A stretch of 64,000 nt of DNA from Malaya genurostris (GCF_030247185.1 NC_080571.1:352280254-352344253); one strand, 5' to 3'; numbered from the stretch's first letter, positions 1 to 13,989 are shown. Notes: generated by a model not told the origin, from the sequence alone. Numbers and translations are program-made.

Positions 1-2206
<2,206 letters not shown>

Positions 2207-2207
2207 A

Positions 2208-4655
2208 AAATGCAGAGATCATTCTTTGTAATCGCATCACGTAAGAACGGATGGACGGATTGAGATGCTTTTTTTTTTGTTTGATCAGTTTGTACCCCCA
2301 CCGGGTTCGTACATCAAAAAAATTTGGAAAACTTACCGGAAAAGTGGGAAAAACCGATAAAGTTATTTTGTATGGACAATGGAATTTTCCACTGAAAAAG
2401 TCGCCAATGATTGCTAGATCATTGATAAGTGTTTGGCGCATAACGAGTTGCATAAGTGTTTGGCCGTCGAAGAAAGGAATACTAGATCGTTGAAAGAATC
2501 TTTTGGCGCGCAACGAATAGTTTTGTGTAAAGTTTTCACATGCATATTTGATTCATCATTCAACATTCATGTGGTTCATCATTCCGAGCCACGTGCTTAA
2601 TTGGGTATCAACATTATTGCTTGCCAAATGATTTAATGATGGAACGCATATGAGTGTTATAGCTATACCGTAAACAGGATCAAAAGTTCTAATATTGTTT
2701 ACCAGAAGATGCATTGTGTGCAATATAATCAGTTATATGATTAATGTTGGCCATCGTAGGCGTGAGTTGAACAAATCACATTATAGAACGATTTTTGTAC
2801 GAATCAATCCTGTTTAAATAATGAGATCAAACAAAGAGGTTTGTCTTGCATTTAGCTTGCTGAAGTTAGTTCGCGTCGGATAAATTCTGGTGGATTGAAA
2901 ACCATTAGTTGTGAAATTTTATGCATTGACTCGAACGATAAGCTGAATACTGGTGCAATCACTCCTCATCTTCACTCCTCTATAGCAGAAAAATTGCACA
3001 TTATTTTCATATAAAACTTCCTGATATAGATTCTCAGTACCGAACTCCACCATTCATTAATTGTAGGTGGGCTACTAAACAAAATGATGTGGTATCGACT
3101 AATGTGACGACTATTGATAAAACTATTAAATGTAAAGGTTAATTGACACAATATTTAAAGGAATGTTAACTTGAACTTTCGTATGTCCAAGAATTACTCA
3201 TTTTTATCAAAGTACGGAAAAATTCGACGTACCAAGGTTCATTTAAGGGGCGGGTAGGGTCTAACACTTTTAAAAAATCATCTATTTTTTTCTTTGTATT
3301 TTCTGATAGTAAAATATTTCAAGAATATTCTGCGAAATTTTCAAGCCTATCGGAACAAAACTCAGCAAGTTATGGGCCTTCATTTTTGTTCATCTTATAC
3401 TGCGAAGAAGTAAGAACTCGGCACACAGGCTTAAGATTTCTGCTTCGATTGACTTCAAAACTTGACAAAATATTCTTGAAATGTTCATTATAACAAGTTA
3501 TAAAGGAAAAAATATGATTTTTTTAAAATGTTAGACCCTTGAGTAATAATTTGTTTTCATTGATTTTATAGACAAAAAACTTTAAACGTGTTTTCCTCTA
3601 AAACAAGTTTTGAAAGTCCGTGTCCATCGTCATTAAAAAACTACTGCACCATTTTTTTTTGTACACACTTTCTACATATGAAAAACCAGACCCAAAGTTT
3701 TGCTTTTCGTTGTTTGGTAGGTTTTATAACTACAAAACGGCGGATTTTTCCACTTTGAACAATCACCAAAAATTAAAAAAAATCAAACAGAGACGTTGGG
3801 GTCTAGAAAAACTTCTACTCTAACTACGCTGCTTTGATTTGTTTACTTCTGTGGACACCGCTAATCATGATTTTTAAGAAGCGTCCTAAAAAATACCTCT
3901 TCACCGACTAATTTCTCAATATTTTTTCACGAAAAAATTACAAAATGTTGTTTGAAGGATGCTTTTCATCATGCAAAACATTTGAATTTATTTTGTTGAA
4001 CGATAATTCTGAAAAAAATAACAAAAATGATGATATTTTTCATCATTTAGACCCTACCCCCCCTTAAGTAAGGAGAAGGTTTCTCGCATCTAAACTTTTA
4101 CCTTCTACCAGAGGAGTCGAACTTAGCGATGCGAAACATCCGAGTCTCTGATATGTCAAAAATTTACTAAATAATTACTGACTGACCAGATGTCCTAAAT
4201 TAAAAGTAAAAATAAAGTTTTATCGCTAAATTGTTAATCGAAAAGGTCACGCTACGAACATTCATTAAACACGATTAAATAATATCACCAGACTAGCGAG
4301 AAGTGACGAACTATAAGTCGCGAGGGCAGCTTTTGTAGATTGTGGAATCAATGTAAAGTAGTCATCTTAGTTATTTTTGGTTCACTTTTTATTTCATATA
4401 TCGAAACCATAGTTTGAGAGAGATCTACAATCGCTATTCGATACACTGACTTCAAAGATGATATGGTGCATTGGCTTAATTTTTGCGTAACAAAAGCTTT
4501 TAACATATTTACATTTTTTTATGAATTCATCGCTGCCAAGTAATCAGTAAAATAATGGAAAGAAACATTAACAGCATAAGAGATTTTACAATTATTCTGT
4601 CCGAAAACATAAATTCAAAAAAATATCGGGCGAGACGAAGTTCGACCGGTCAGCT
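2208..4655 (+). mobile_element. Helentron/Helitron-like non-autonomous element flanked by (TA)n
   Basis: The left end reads TATATAAAAATGCAGAG and is soon followed by CGCATCACGTAAGAACGG ATGGACGGATT; the right end reads GGGCGAGACGAAGTTCGACC GGTCAGCTAGT just before (TA)n. From memory, these resemble the two ends of abundant insect Helitron-like elements (start in ATATAAAAATG with a CGCATCACG..GAACGG block; end in GCGAAGTTCGCCGGGTCAGCTAGT). No Rep/helicase ORF is present, so the copy is non-autonomous. The interior is about 2.4 kb including a nested MITE at 3247-4063; 2520-3240 shows no ORF or recognised motif. A block at 4086-4160 is related to 16616-16700. Confidence 0.55.
3247..4063. mobile_element. 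TTAA-flanked MITE, family 1 copy 1
   Basis: The terminal inverted repeats are GGGGCGGGTAGGGTCTAA on the left and its near-perfect reverse complement TTAGACCCTACCCCCC on the right. TTAA is found immediately outside both ends (3243-3246 and 4064-4067). The 817-bp interior has no transposase ORF. A TTAA target suggests piggyBac-type mobilisation, but the ends are not canonical piggyBac ends. A related but decayed copy lies at 49022-49472 and shares internal blocks such as GTGGACACCGC and TCTTCACCGACT. Confidence 0.75.
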
Positions 4656-4659
4656 AGTA

Positions 4660-4915
<256 letters not shown>

Positions 4916-5221
4916 AGTTAACAGCCAGCGTTTCCCAAGAACGTCACCAATAGCAGACGATCGAGATTCCCACAGAATGAAGACCGCAGCATCAACAACA
5001 ATCGTCGCCCCAGCATCAGTCACGTACACGGTAAACAAATCTTGTATCGCGTTACCGGCGCTAGGGAATAGTAAATCGACAGGGTTCTCACGATCGGCAG
5101 CTAGCTAGGTTAGGCTTAGAGTAAAGTTAGAACAAAAATAAAGTTTAGTTTCAGTTTAACCTTAGAAGTGAAAAGTGTTCTCTCTTTTTAAAAACCCCTT
5201 TGCGAGGGTAGATATTTTAAA
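4916..5221 (+). repeat. Errantivirus 5' LTR
   Basis: It begins AGTTAACAGCC and ends TAGATATTTTAAA. It contains a poly(A) signal AATAAA at 5137-5142 and, just downstream, TCAGTT at 5151-5156, a match to the arthropod initiator (TCAKTY). That places the transcription start near 5152, with U3 roughly 4916-5150. No TATA box lies at the usual distance, so an initiator-driven promoter is likely. Confidence 0.93.
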
Positions 5222-5238
5222 TGGCGCAGTCGTTCGGA
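5222..5238 (+). other. Primer-binding site, tRNA-Ser type
   Basis: TGGCGCAGTCG directly follows the LTR. It is complementary to the 3' end of an insect tRNA-Ser (acceptor ...CGACTGCGCCA), the primer used by several errantiviruses. The exact tRNA was recalled, not searched. Confidence 0.8.
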
Positions 5239-5385
5239 TTGTAGTGCGGTTTTTTTTTTTCAAGTGATTTCTTTCGGCACGAAGAGCCATCCCCGAATGT
5301 ACATCGGTGATTAGTGAAGAGATCCAGAAGAAGCTGCACCGGACCCATCATCTAGTTAACAGCGAGAGAATATCGCAACCTAACC

Positions 5386-5391
5386 GTAAGT
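5386..5391 (+). other. Candidate 5' splice donor for env mRNA
   Basis: CC|GTAAGT in the leader, upstream of the gag start, is a full consensus donor. Paired with the acceptor at 10302 it would remove gag and pol and place the leader next to the env start codon, as in other errantiviruses. Confidence 0.65.
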
Positions 5392-5521
5392 AATTTTAAT
5401 CTTTTAATTAACTATTATCACATAAGTTTAACGCATTTAACATTTCTTAGCTATTGCCTAAAAGTGAGCTATTGACATTGTAGTGAAGTGAAATTAATTT
5501 TAGTTAAACAAATCAGTGAAA

Positions 5522-6859
5522 ATGGAACAGCACATCGCTGCTCTCAATCAACAGATCGCCTCACAGGAGGACGAAATTCAACAATTAAGAATGGAGCTTC
5601 TAGGTGCGTCAGAAGCTGCCCAAGCGGCTCAAGTAGCAGCTGCCGAGGCTAGAACAAATATGCTACCTCGAGCTGCAGGAGATCCCGAGAGTATTTTAAA
5701 ATCTCTCCAGACTCCCCAGATCATTCGAGACCTTCCCAGTTTCGATGGAAACCCAATAAAATTGCATTCTTTTATTAGAGCCATTGATAGTTTAATGCCA
5801 ACTATCAATAGAGCTGTTGGAACAGATTGCCACCAAGTTTGGATTCAAGCAATTCGAACCAAAATAGTGGGAGAAGCAGACAATATTCTAGAATTGTACG
5901 GTACAAATTTGAATTGGACCGACATAAAGCAAAATTTAATCACACATTATAGCGACCGACGGGATGAGGTGTCTTTGACACGCGACCTCTTCGCTATTCA
6001 CCAAGTGAACACTGTAGAAGAATTCTACAGCAAAATCTCGCATGTGGTGTCTCTGTTAGTGAATTTGCTAAACATCAGTGAAGAGCACACAGCTGTGAAA
6101 GCAGCGAAGAACAATTTTTATCAGCAGCTAGGACTAAAAGTATTTTTGGGAGGATTAAAGGATCCGTTAGGACCAATAATCCGGGCTCAGGCCCCAACAA
6201 ATTTAAAGGATGCTCTTCGATTATGCATCGAAGAAGGCAATTACTCTCACACACGAAATAAACCATTTGGCACACCTCCACCAATTCCACAAAAGCCAAA
6301 TTCATCTCCACAATGGCCCATTAAACCGTTTAACAATAGATTACAATTTCCACCATTTTCACAAAAACCCATTCAATTTCCACCACAACGACCAATTCAA
6401 TTCACACAACAAAGACCTTTTCCCTTCCAACAACCACGATTCCAATTCCCGCAACAACGACCATTTTCCTTCTCACCGCAAGGACAATTTCAAAATCCCC
6501 AACAACGACCATTTCCGTTTCCTCAAAGAGTGACTCAAAACCCACAACCAAAGCCAACTCCAATGGAAGTGGATAGCTCCATTAGAAGTAGGCAGATAAA
6601 TTATATGAACCGTCCACATTTTCAAATAGAGGAATTTCCAACAAATTGTGATGATTCCTATTTCTATGATCCCAATGAATATTATTATTACGATAATTAT
6701 AACCAACAATATCAAACTGCGTATGAAAACACTAACGAACCTCCACCAGTCGAAACAAACCCCCAACATTTAGAATCCAATCAAGAAACCGATAGCAAGG
6801 AAGCCGAAATTGATGATCTAAATTTTCATCAAGTGGCGGCAGACTTTCATCCGACGTAA
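5522..6859 (+). CDS. gag: Errantivirus Gag
   Basis: Structural polyprotein of the virus-like particle, 445 residues from the first ATG (an upstream in-frame GTG at 5516 is unlikely in a eukaryote). Residues 1-45 are a Gln/Glu/Ala-rich predicted coiled coil. The capsid-like part follows (motif FDGNPIKLHSFIRAI near residues 80-95). From about residue 250 to 345 there is a low-complexity region of PQQRPFPFPQ-like repeats. The tail is Asp/Tyr/Asn-rich and acidic. There is no CCHC zinc knuckle, as is usual for errantivirus Gag; the Arg/Pro/Gln-rich part may bind RNA instead. The stop codon lies 33 bases past a slippery heptamer that gives access to pol. Confidence 0.9.
   Translation: MEQHIAALNQQIASQEDEIQQLRMELLGASEAAQAAQVAAAEARTNMLPRAAGDPESILKSLQTPQIIRDLPSFDGNPIKLHSFIRAIDSLMPTINRAVGTDCHQVWIQAIRTKIVGEADNILELYGTNLNWTDIKQNLITHYSDRRDEVSLTRDLFAIHQVNTVEEFYSKISHVVSLLVNLLNISEEHTAVKAAKNNFYQQLGLKVFLGGLKDPLGPIIRAQAPTNLKDALRLCIEEGNYSHTRNKPFGTPPPIPQKPNSSPQWPIKPFNNRLQFPPFSQKPIQFPPQRPIQFTQQRPFPFQQPRFQFPQQRPFSFSPQGQFQNPQQRPFPFPQRVTQNPQPKPTPMEVDSSIRSRQINYMNRPHFQIEEFPTNCDDSYFYDPNEYYYYDNYNQQYQTAYENTNEPPPVETNPQHLESNQETDSKEAEIDDLNFHQVAADFHPT
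6820..6826 (+). promoter_or_regulatory. -1 ribosomal frameshift site AAATTTT between gag and pol
   Basis: In the gag frame the bases read ctA AAT TTT cat, an exact X XXY YYZ heptamer. The pol frame has a stop (TGA, 6814-6816) immediately upstream and is then open through pol, so the two frames overlap only from 6817 to 6859. A slip here yields Gag-Pol. A downstream GC-richer segment (AAGTGGCGGCAGAC) could form a stimulatory structure, but I could not fold it. Confidence 0.75.
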
Positions 6860-9800
6860 ATAATTTCATCCCTTACATCGAAATAAACACTTCCAAAGGC
6901 TTACTAAAATTTCTCATAGACACAGGTGCAAACAAGAATTACATTAGTACCAAGCACGTAAACCTTCAAAAATGCAGATTTACCGAGCCAACCTCTGTTC
7001 AAAATATCAATGGTTGTCATAAAATAAATCAATTTGTTGAATTTAACCCCTTTATTCAGATTCCTGGCACACAAAAATTGAAATTTTATATCTTTGATTT
7101 TCATCCTTATTTCGATGGATTAATTGGATACGAGGCGTTACAATTGCTGAAAGCCAATATTCTTACTGCTAGTAACGAACTTCAATTTGCTTCTGGAAAA
7201 ATTCAAATGCAACGAAAATATCCTCATTCTCAACGAATACAATTAAACTCTAACGAGACGAAATTCGTAAGCTTTCCTGTTAATATCAATAACGGCGATT
7301 TCCTAGTATCAGAAGATACTTTTATTTGCAACAATATACTCCTGCACTCAGGCTTGTATAGCGCAGTGAATAGTCGAGCTTGTTTAGCCATAACTAATAG
7401 TTCGAACGAGTTATCGCGAATCGATATTAGTCAACCCATGGAATTTGAATTAAATAATTTTGAAACCCAACCTTCACCAAAATTTGCCAAGCCGATAAAC
7501 CAGCGTTTATTCGATCAATTGCGATTGAATCACCTTAACTCGGACGAAAAATCGAAATTGTTGAACGTCATCAGTAGAAATCAGGGTGTATTTTTGTTAG
7601 AAGGAGAACACCTTACCTTTACTAACGCAATAAAACATAGCATCAAAACAAAAGATGATTTGCCTATTTACTCCAAATCGTATCGGTACCCCTTTTGTCA
7701 TAAGGAGGAAGTACAAAAACAAATTCTCAAAATGCTTGAACAGGGTATTATAAGACACTCTGTCAGCCCTTGGACTTCTCCGGTTTGGATCGTCCCGAAA
7801 AAGATGGACGCTTCCGGTCAAAAGAAATGGCGATTGGTAATCGACTATCGGAAGTTAAATGAAAAGACTATCGATGATCGATACCCAATCCCGAACATAA
7901 CCGACATCCTCGATAAACTCGGGAGATGCAATTATTTTTCTACGCTAGACTTAGCATCCGGTTTCCACCAGATCGAAGTTGAAGCATCAGACATTCCCAA
8001 AACGGCTTTTAATGTCGAGAATGGACACTATGAGTTTTTGAGAATGCCCTTTGGACTAAAGAATGCCCCCTCTACGTTTCAGAGAGTAATGGACAACGTT
8101 CTAAGAGAACACATTGGCCTAAGATGTTTCATCTATATGGATGATATCATCGTTTTTTCAAGTAGTCTTCAAGAACATCTGGATAATTTGGGAAAAATTT
8201 TCGATACACTATCTAGATGCAATATGAAAGTACAATTAGATAAGTGCGAGTTTCTATGTAAAGAAGTTGCATTTTTAGGACACATCGTTACTACTGAAGG
8301 AGTTAAGCCAAACCCAGACAAAATTAATATTATCAAAAATTGGCCATTGCCAAAGAGCGAAAAAGAACTTAGAAGCTTTCTTGGAATTTTGGGTTACTAT
8401 CGAAAATTTATAAAAGATTTTGCGAAAATAGCGAAACCTTTAACAAATTCACTTAGGAAAGGCGAAACCATCATTCATTCTGAAGAGTTCATTAAATCAT
8501 TTCAAAAATGTAAAGCAATCCTCACTAGTAATGACATACTCCAATACCCAGATTTTGATAAACCCTTCATTTTAACTACAGACGCCTCTAATCATGCAAT
8601 TGGCGCTGTTCTTTCACAAGGACCTTTGGGTAAAGACAAACCCATCGCGTTTGCTTCACGCACATTGAATAAATCTGAAGAGAATTATTCAACGATCGAA
8701 AAAGAACTCTTGGCGATCGTTTGGAGTTGTAAACATTTTCGACCGTACCTCTATGGAAGAAAATTTACGCTCTACACCGATCATAAACCGTTAACTTACA
8801 GTTTGAATTTAAAAGAACCGAATCAAAGATTGATCCACTGGCGTTTAAGCTTAGCAGAATTCGATTACGATGTTCAATACAAACCTGGAAAACAAAACGT
8901 CGTAGCAGACGGATTGTCTAGAGTTGTTCAAGAAATTAACGTTAACGAAAATGAACTATCATCAGATAACGCAACAGTACATTCCGCAGACACGGATGAT
9001 TCCGAATACATTCCGTGTACAGAAAAACCTTTAAATTATTTCAGTAATCAAATAATCCTTCAAGTTGGCCCCGAAGAAGATAATATTCACGAAGAGGTTT
9101 TTCCGAGAGTTCATAGAAGAACCATTACAAAATTAATATTTGGTATCCCCCAATTGATAACAATATTTAAAGATTTTATGGACTTGAAACGCAATAATTG
9201 CATATTGTGTCCCGAAAGTTTGATAAATACGATTCAAATAGTATACAAAAATTACTTTAGTCGATGTAAGACTTTCAAAATTTTCATCACGCAGAAACTT
9301 TTGGTTGACTTAAAAACCCTCGAGGAACAAAGTGCCACCATTGAACAAACTCATGAATCAGCCCACCGAGGAGTTTGGGAAAACGAAAAACAAATATCCA
9401 ATCGGTTCTACTTTCCAAAAATGAAGCATAAAATTCAACAGTTCATCAAAATTTGCGAAATATGTAATCGAAACAAATATGACCGACACCCATACAAAAT
9501 TAAACTTGGCTCAACACCGAACACGAAAAAACCATTAGAAATAATTCATATTGACATATTTTTAACTCAACCGTACATCTTTTTATCTGCAGTAGATAAG
9601 TTCTCTAGATTCGGAGTATTGATCCCAATAAAATCCAGGAATATAGTCGATGTTAGAAGAGGCCTGCTGAAACTTTTCTCAACCTATGGTACACCGGAGC
9701 TTATCGTAAGTGATAACGAACCTGCATTTCGATCAGCCGACATAAGAGGTATGGTAAATAATTTGAATGTACAGATGCATTTCGTGCCTGCTAATCACAG

Positions 9801-10278
9801 TGAAAGTAATGGTTTGGTCGAAAGATTTCATTCAACAGTTGCAGAAATCTTTCGATGTATAAAGCCCCAGTACAATGACCTTACGCACAAAGAAATTTTC
9901 TTAATTGCTTGTACTTTGTACAACAACACGATTCATTCAGCCACCGGTTTCAAACCGAGAGAGATTTTCTTTGGGCTAAAGGACGAACACGAACGGCCTC
10001 TTGACATTCAGAAAATGATAGAAAAAAGAGACAACTTCTATGATGAGGTAATTTTGGCAAACGATAAGACACGATCAAAAAATTTATCCTTCCACAATAA
10101 AGGAAGAGAAGAAGCACCTCACATAGCAGACGAAGAAATAGTTTTCAAAAGGATTCAAGGAATCAAAAAGAAAACTAAAGAAAGATTTTCACCGACTGAA
10201 GCTATGGAGGACAAACAAAGAACGATCCTCGATAGGTCCGGCCGGGAAATTCACAAAGAAAACATAAAAAGACTTTGA
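6820..10278 (+). CDS. pol: Errantivirus Pol (protease, reverse transcriptase, RNase H, integrase)
   Basis: About 1,150 residues, read by -1 frameshift from gag; it has no start codon of its own at the protease. Domains in order: aspartic protease with DTG at 6919-6927; reverse transcriptase with LDLASGFHQIEV, MPFGLKNAPSTFQRVMD and YMDD at 8134-8145; RNase H with TTDASNHAIGAVLS; integrase with an HHCC zinc finger ending CEICNR, then the DD35E triad. The triad is HIDIF, SDNE (Asp at 9712) and VERF (Glu at 9820), with exactly 35 residues between the second Asp and the Glu. All catalytic residues are present. The protein copies the RNA genome and inserts the DNA copy in the nucleus. The ORF ends 25 bases before the env ATG. 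Confidence 0.93.
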   Translation, partial: KFSSSGGRLSSDVNNFIPYIEINTSKGLLKFLIDTGANKNYISTKHVNLQKCRFTEPTSVQNINGCHKINQFVEFNPFIQIPGTQKLKFYIFDFHPYFDGLIGYEALQLLKANILTASNELQFASGKIQMQRKYPHSQRIQLNSNETKFVSFPVNINNGDFLVSEDTFICNNILLHSGLYSAVNSRACLAITNSSNELSRIDISQPMEFELNNFETQPSPKFAKPINQRLFDQLRLNHLNSDEKSKLLNVISRNQGVFLLEGEHLTFTNAIKHSIKTKDDLPIYSKSYRYPFCHKEEVQKQILKMLEQGIIRHSVSPWTSPVWIVPKKMDASGQKKWRLVIDYRKLNEKTIDDRYPIPNITDILDKLGRCNYFSTLDLASGFHQIEVEASDIPKTAFNVENGHYEFLRMPFGLKNAPSTFQRVMDNVLREHIGLRCFIYMDDIIVFSSSLQEHLDNLGKIFDTLSRCNMKVQLDKCEFLCKEVAFLGHIVTTEGVKPNPDKINIIKNWPLPKSEKELRSFLGILGYYRKFIKDFAKIAKPLTNSLRKGETIIHSEEFIKSFQKCKAILTSNDILQYPDFDKPFILTTDASNHAIGAVLSQGPLGKDKPIAFASRTLNKSEENYSTIEKELLAIVWSCKHFRPYLYGRKFTLYTDHKPLTYSLNLKEPNQRLIHWRLSLAEFDYDVQYKPGKQNVVADGLSRVVQEINVNENELSSDNATVHSADTDDSEYIPCTEKPLNYFSNQIILQVGPEEDNIHEEVFPRVHRRTITKLIFGIPQLITIFKDFMDLKRNNCILCPESLINTIQIVYKNYFSRCKTFKIFITQKLLVDLKTLEEQSATIEQTHESAHRGVWENEKQISNRFYFPKMKHKIQQFIKICEICNRNKYDRHPYKIKLGSTPNTKKPLEIIHIDIFLTQPYIFLSAVDKFSRFGVLIPIKSRNIVDVRRGLLKLFSTYGTPELIVSDNEPAFRSADIRGMVNNLNVQMHFVPANHSESNGLVERFHSTVAEIFRCIKPQYNDLTHKEIFLIACTLYNNTIHSATGFKPREIFFGLKDEHERPLDIQKMIEKRDNFYDEVILANDKTRSKNLSFHNKGREEAPHIADEEIVFKRIQGIKKKTKERFSPTEAMEDKQRTILDRSGREIHKENIKRL

Positions 10279-10286
10279 AATTAATA

Positions 10287-10302
10287 TTTGTCTTTCTTTC
10301 AG
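10287..10302 (+). other. Candidate 3' splice acceptor for env mRNA
   Basis: A pyrimidine-rich run (TTTGTCTTTCTTTCAG) ends in AG at 10301-10302, one base before the env ATG at 10304. It pairs naturally with the leader donor at 5386. Confidence 0.65.
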
Positions 10303-11811
10303 GATGGACTTTCGGATCATCGCACTCATTTCTCTCATTCCCTTTTCCTATCCTCAATTCATTCAAATACATGACATTTCGAATAATCCGGGTGCGTTAA
10401 TTATGAAAGTTGGAGAAGGAAGAATTAGTTTAGGCTATGATAAGGTTTTGCACATTATAGAATTAAACCAGTTCCAGAATTCAATTACTACAATTAAAAA
10501 TGTGTTGAATCGAATCAACAATAAAACAGGAGATTTTTCAAATTTAATCGAATTAAAGCTTTCAATGATAAATGATACATTCATGAGCCTTCTCCCAAGA
10601 AACAGAAAGGTAAAAAGATCAATAGAAGTGTTAGGAAGCACTATCAAACTAATCACCGGAAATTTAGATGCCCAGGATTTGAGAAATATTAATGCAGATC
10701 TATATGCACTGAAAAACAATGAAAATAGCTTATTAAATGAAAATAACAAACAAATATCTATCAATGCAAATTTTCAAGAACGAATTAATATTGTAAACAA
10801 TCAGATCAAGGATCATGAGAACAGTTTAGCTAAAATTTTACTTAAAGAAGATTATATCATAACTGAATCCACTAAAATTTCAATCTTATTTCAATTAGAT
10901 ATGCTCTTAAACTCATTACATTCTATAGAAAATAGCTTATCACTCGTCAAGGTCAACATAATAAACAAACAAATTTTATCAAATAGTGAACTAGAGGTCA
11001 TAGCAGCAAAGCTAACCAAGCAAGGATTCAAGATTGATAGTTTAGACGAAGTTTGCGTGTACCTGACAACTACAGCGTTTTATCAAGGAGATAACATCAT
11101 TATCAGCATCAATATCCCTAACGTACAGCCTATTGTGTTTGACAAAATGCTTTTATTACCGCTACCTGTGAACAACAAAACAGTGAACATTGACCACAAA
11201 GTAATCTTCAAACATGTAAACGAGACGTTAGCCGTTTCTACAGGATGCCAAGAAACGCCCAAAATTACTATCTGTAAACGAGAACTATTGACAAACATCA
11301 GTGCAGATGATTGCATCGCACCATTGATTAGAGGTTTGAACGGAAAATGTCCCTTCTCAGAATTGCCACAAACCATCGAATATGAATTACCCGCACCTGG
11401 TACCATAATAGTCAAAGCGCTCACCAACAAAATTACATTGAGCAGCACGTGTGGAATTAATCAAAAAGAATTGAAAGGCATTTTTCTCGTCTCATTCCAC
11501 AATTGTACCATCATTATTGGAAACAAATTATTCGAAAACTATGAAATTCAATTCCGTCACCCTATTATCGCACCTCTAAGGTCAAACCAAATCGCAGAAA
11601 CACATTTGGAAAAATACGTCAACATAACCCAGTTACATGACCTACATATCGAAAACAGGAAGAACCTTCAATCTTTGGAATTGAAACAACATTTATCAAT
11701 TGGTTCCTTCATATGCGCAGTTATCCTGATTACAACAATTCTAGGCATCGTTTATCATAAAACCAAAATATCTTCAACAGCATTAGTCGAACGCACGGGT
11801 CGTGCTTCTTT

Positions 11812-11823
11812 AAGGGATGGAGG
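11812..11823 (+). other. Polypurine tract
   Basis: AAGGGATGGAGG lies immediately upstream of the 3' LTR, the expected plus-strand primer. It lies inside the env reading frame. Confidence 0.75.
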
Positions 11824-12259
<436 letters not shown>

Positions 12260-12344
12260 CTGAAAAATCACCGCTTGTGGCTGAACACCCAATTTAAATC
12301 TTAATAATTTAATTTTAACTCATATTCCAATAAATAATTATTAA

Positions 12345-12865
12345 AAAAAGAATGTGACGGCCAAAACACGGACTCGCAAGTTGTATCGCGAATATTTGAC
12401 GAAGTTTTCCAGAGTGATAATGATCGATGAAACTTATGTGCTGGAAGACTTGAAGCAGCTTCCCGGAATGTCCTTTTATATTGCCATGCAACGGAACGGC
12501 ATTCAGGAGCATTTCAGGACGAAGATAAAGGTCAAGTTTCCAAAAAAAATATTTAGTTTGGCAGGCAATATGTAGCTGTCGTCCAGCAACTCAAAGCATC
12601 AAAACTATCGGAACGGTAAACAAGGAAACATACTGTGAGAAATGCCTAAAGAAGCGATTGTCACCATTCCTACCCAGCAAGATACTCGGTCGCTGTTCTG
12701 GACTGATTTGCATATTGACACTACGCTAAAGATGTTTTGGAATGGTATAAAGTGAATTAAGTCCATGTCGTACCGGAAGCGGCGAATTCACCTAACTGCC
12801 CAGAGTGGCGACGCTCGATATCGATATTGGGCTCTCTTGAAGAGAAATCTCTCTCAATATAAACA
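12345..12865 (+). pseudogene. DD37E Tc1/mariner transposase relic
   Basis: A broken transposase that must be read in several frames: IMIDETYV (first catalytic Asp region), LPGMSFYIA, then ...KKRLSPFLPS, LFWTDL, a block like WYKVN.VHVVPEAANSPNCPE, and RYWALLKRNLS. The order matches the DD37E proteins elsewhere in the window. Several stops and frameshifts make it inactive. No terminal repeats were found, and the (AT)n tract abuts its left side. Confidence 0.7.
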
Positions 12866-13989
12866 ATACAACTATGAACAAATTTCGAAAATCTTTAACA
12901 AAAGCAACAAAATCGGTTTCAAGAGAAATTGTATCTGACCCTAATGTCTGATCTCCAAAGTAATTAGTTTTCCGATGACTAAAATATGCATCTTTGATTG
13001 AACCAACAGTGAATTTATTTTATTCGGAATTTAATCTGTAGAGATTTTGTCGCGTTCAAGCCTTATGCCGTTATATCTCCGTAATCAGTGACTCAAGTGC
13101 AATTTTGAGGTGGAACTTTACCTTAAGAAACAAAAAACTTCGAATGTAATGCTACATTGCCAATATAGCTTCATATCTATACCATGCTGAAGGGTACTTC
13201 ATTCACTAAGAAACAATAGCAATTGTGTCTAATTCTGTTACCATGCATCACTTTGACGTGCCTCGGAGGTATGGCATTTGCACAAAAACTTTGATATCCC
13301 TATAAATAGTGGGCGGATTACGACAGCCTTTGGTTTGTGGGATAGATATGGTAAAAACTCGGAAATTTGGATATACAAGTTTACACAATTAAAAGTGTAA
13401 ATATTGGATTTCAAAACCATTTAATAATCATTTAGGGGTTAACCTTATTTTGTGCTAGGGCACATAACCAATTTCACTATCTTTACGTTTTGTCTTATAC
13501 TCGTCAGTGCAGAGCAGTTCAAATTGAACTGCTTACTGTAAACTTGAACAGTTCAGTTTGAACTAGTTTAATAGTCTTCTGGTGTTACAATTCTGTTGCA
13601 ACGATTTGAGATATGAATGAATTCAATTAGTGATCTAGTCTAGGGAATCCAAAATCTGCTTCAAACCGATAATTGATTTATAGCGACCGATCGAAAAAGA
13701 GGTCTGCATTTTTATGTAATATTATACTATCATGTTTCTATTGGAATTTAGAGTTTTGAGTTTCTGCAATCGTTTCCAATGGGCTTTGGGGACAGTGACA
13801 TTTGAACCACTTCCAATTCTTGAGCTATCTCTGCGATTCATAATATTGACGGTCACAACACACAACATGCGCTAGAGTTAAATTACAAATATTTCAAACA
13901 TAGCCGTACTCATTTAGAAACTCCTTCAATCGTGAGTTCGAAACTATATCTATTAGTATCACGTAGCAAATGAGTACATTTACCTAAGG
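12866..13989. other. Stretch without recognised genes
   Basis: AT-rich DNA. The only structure noticed is a pair of inverted hexamer repeats at 13516-13530 and 13550-13564 (AGTTCA-n3-TGAACT twice). Confidence 0.5.
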
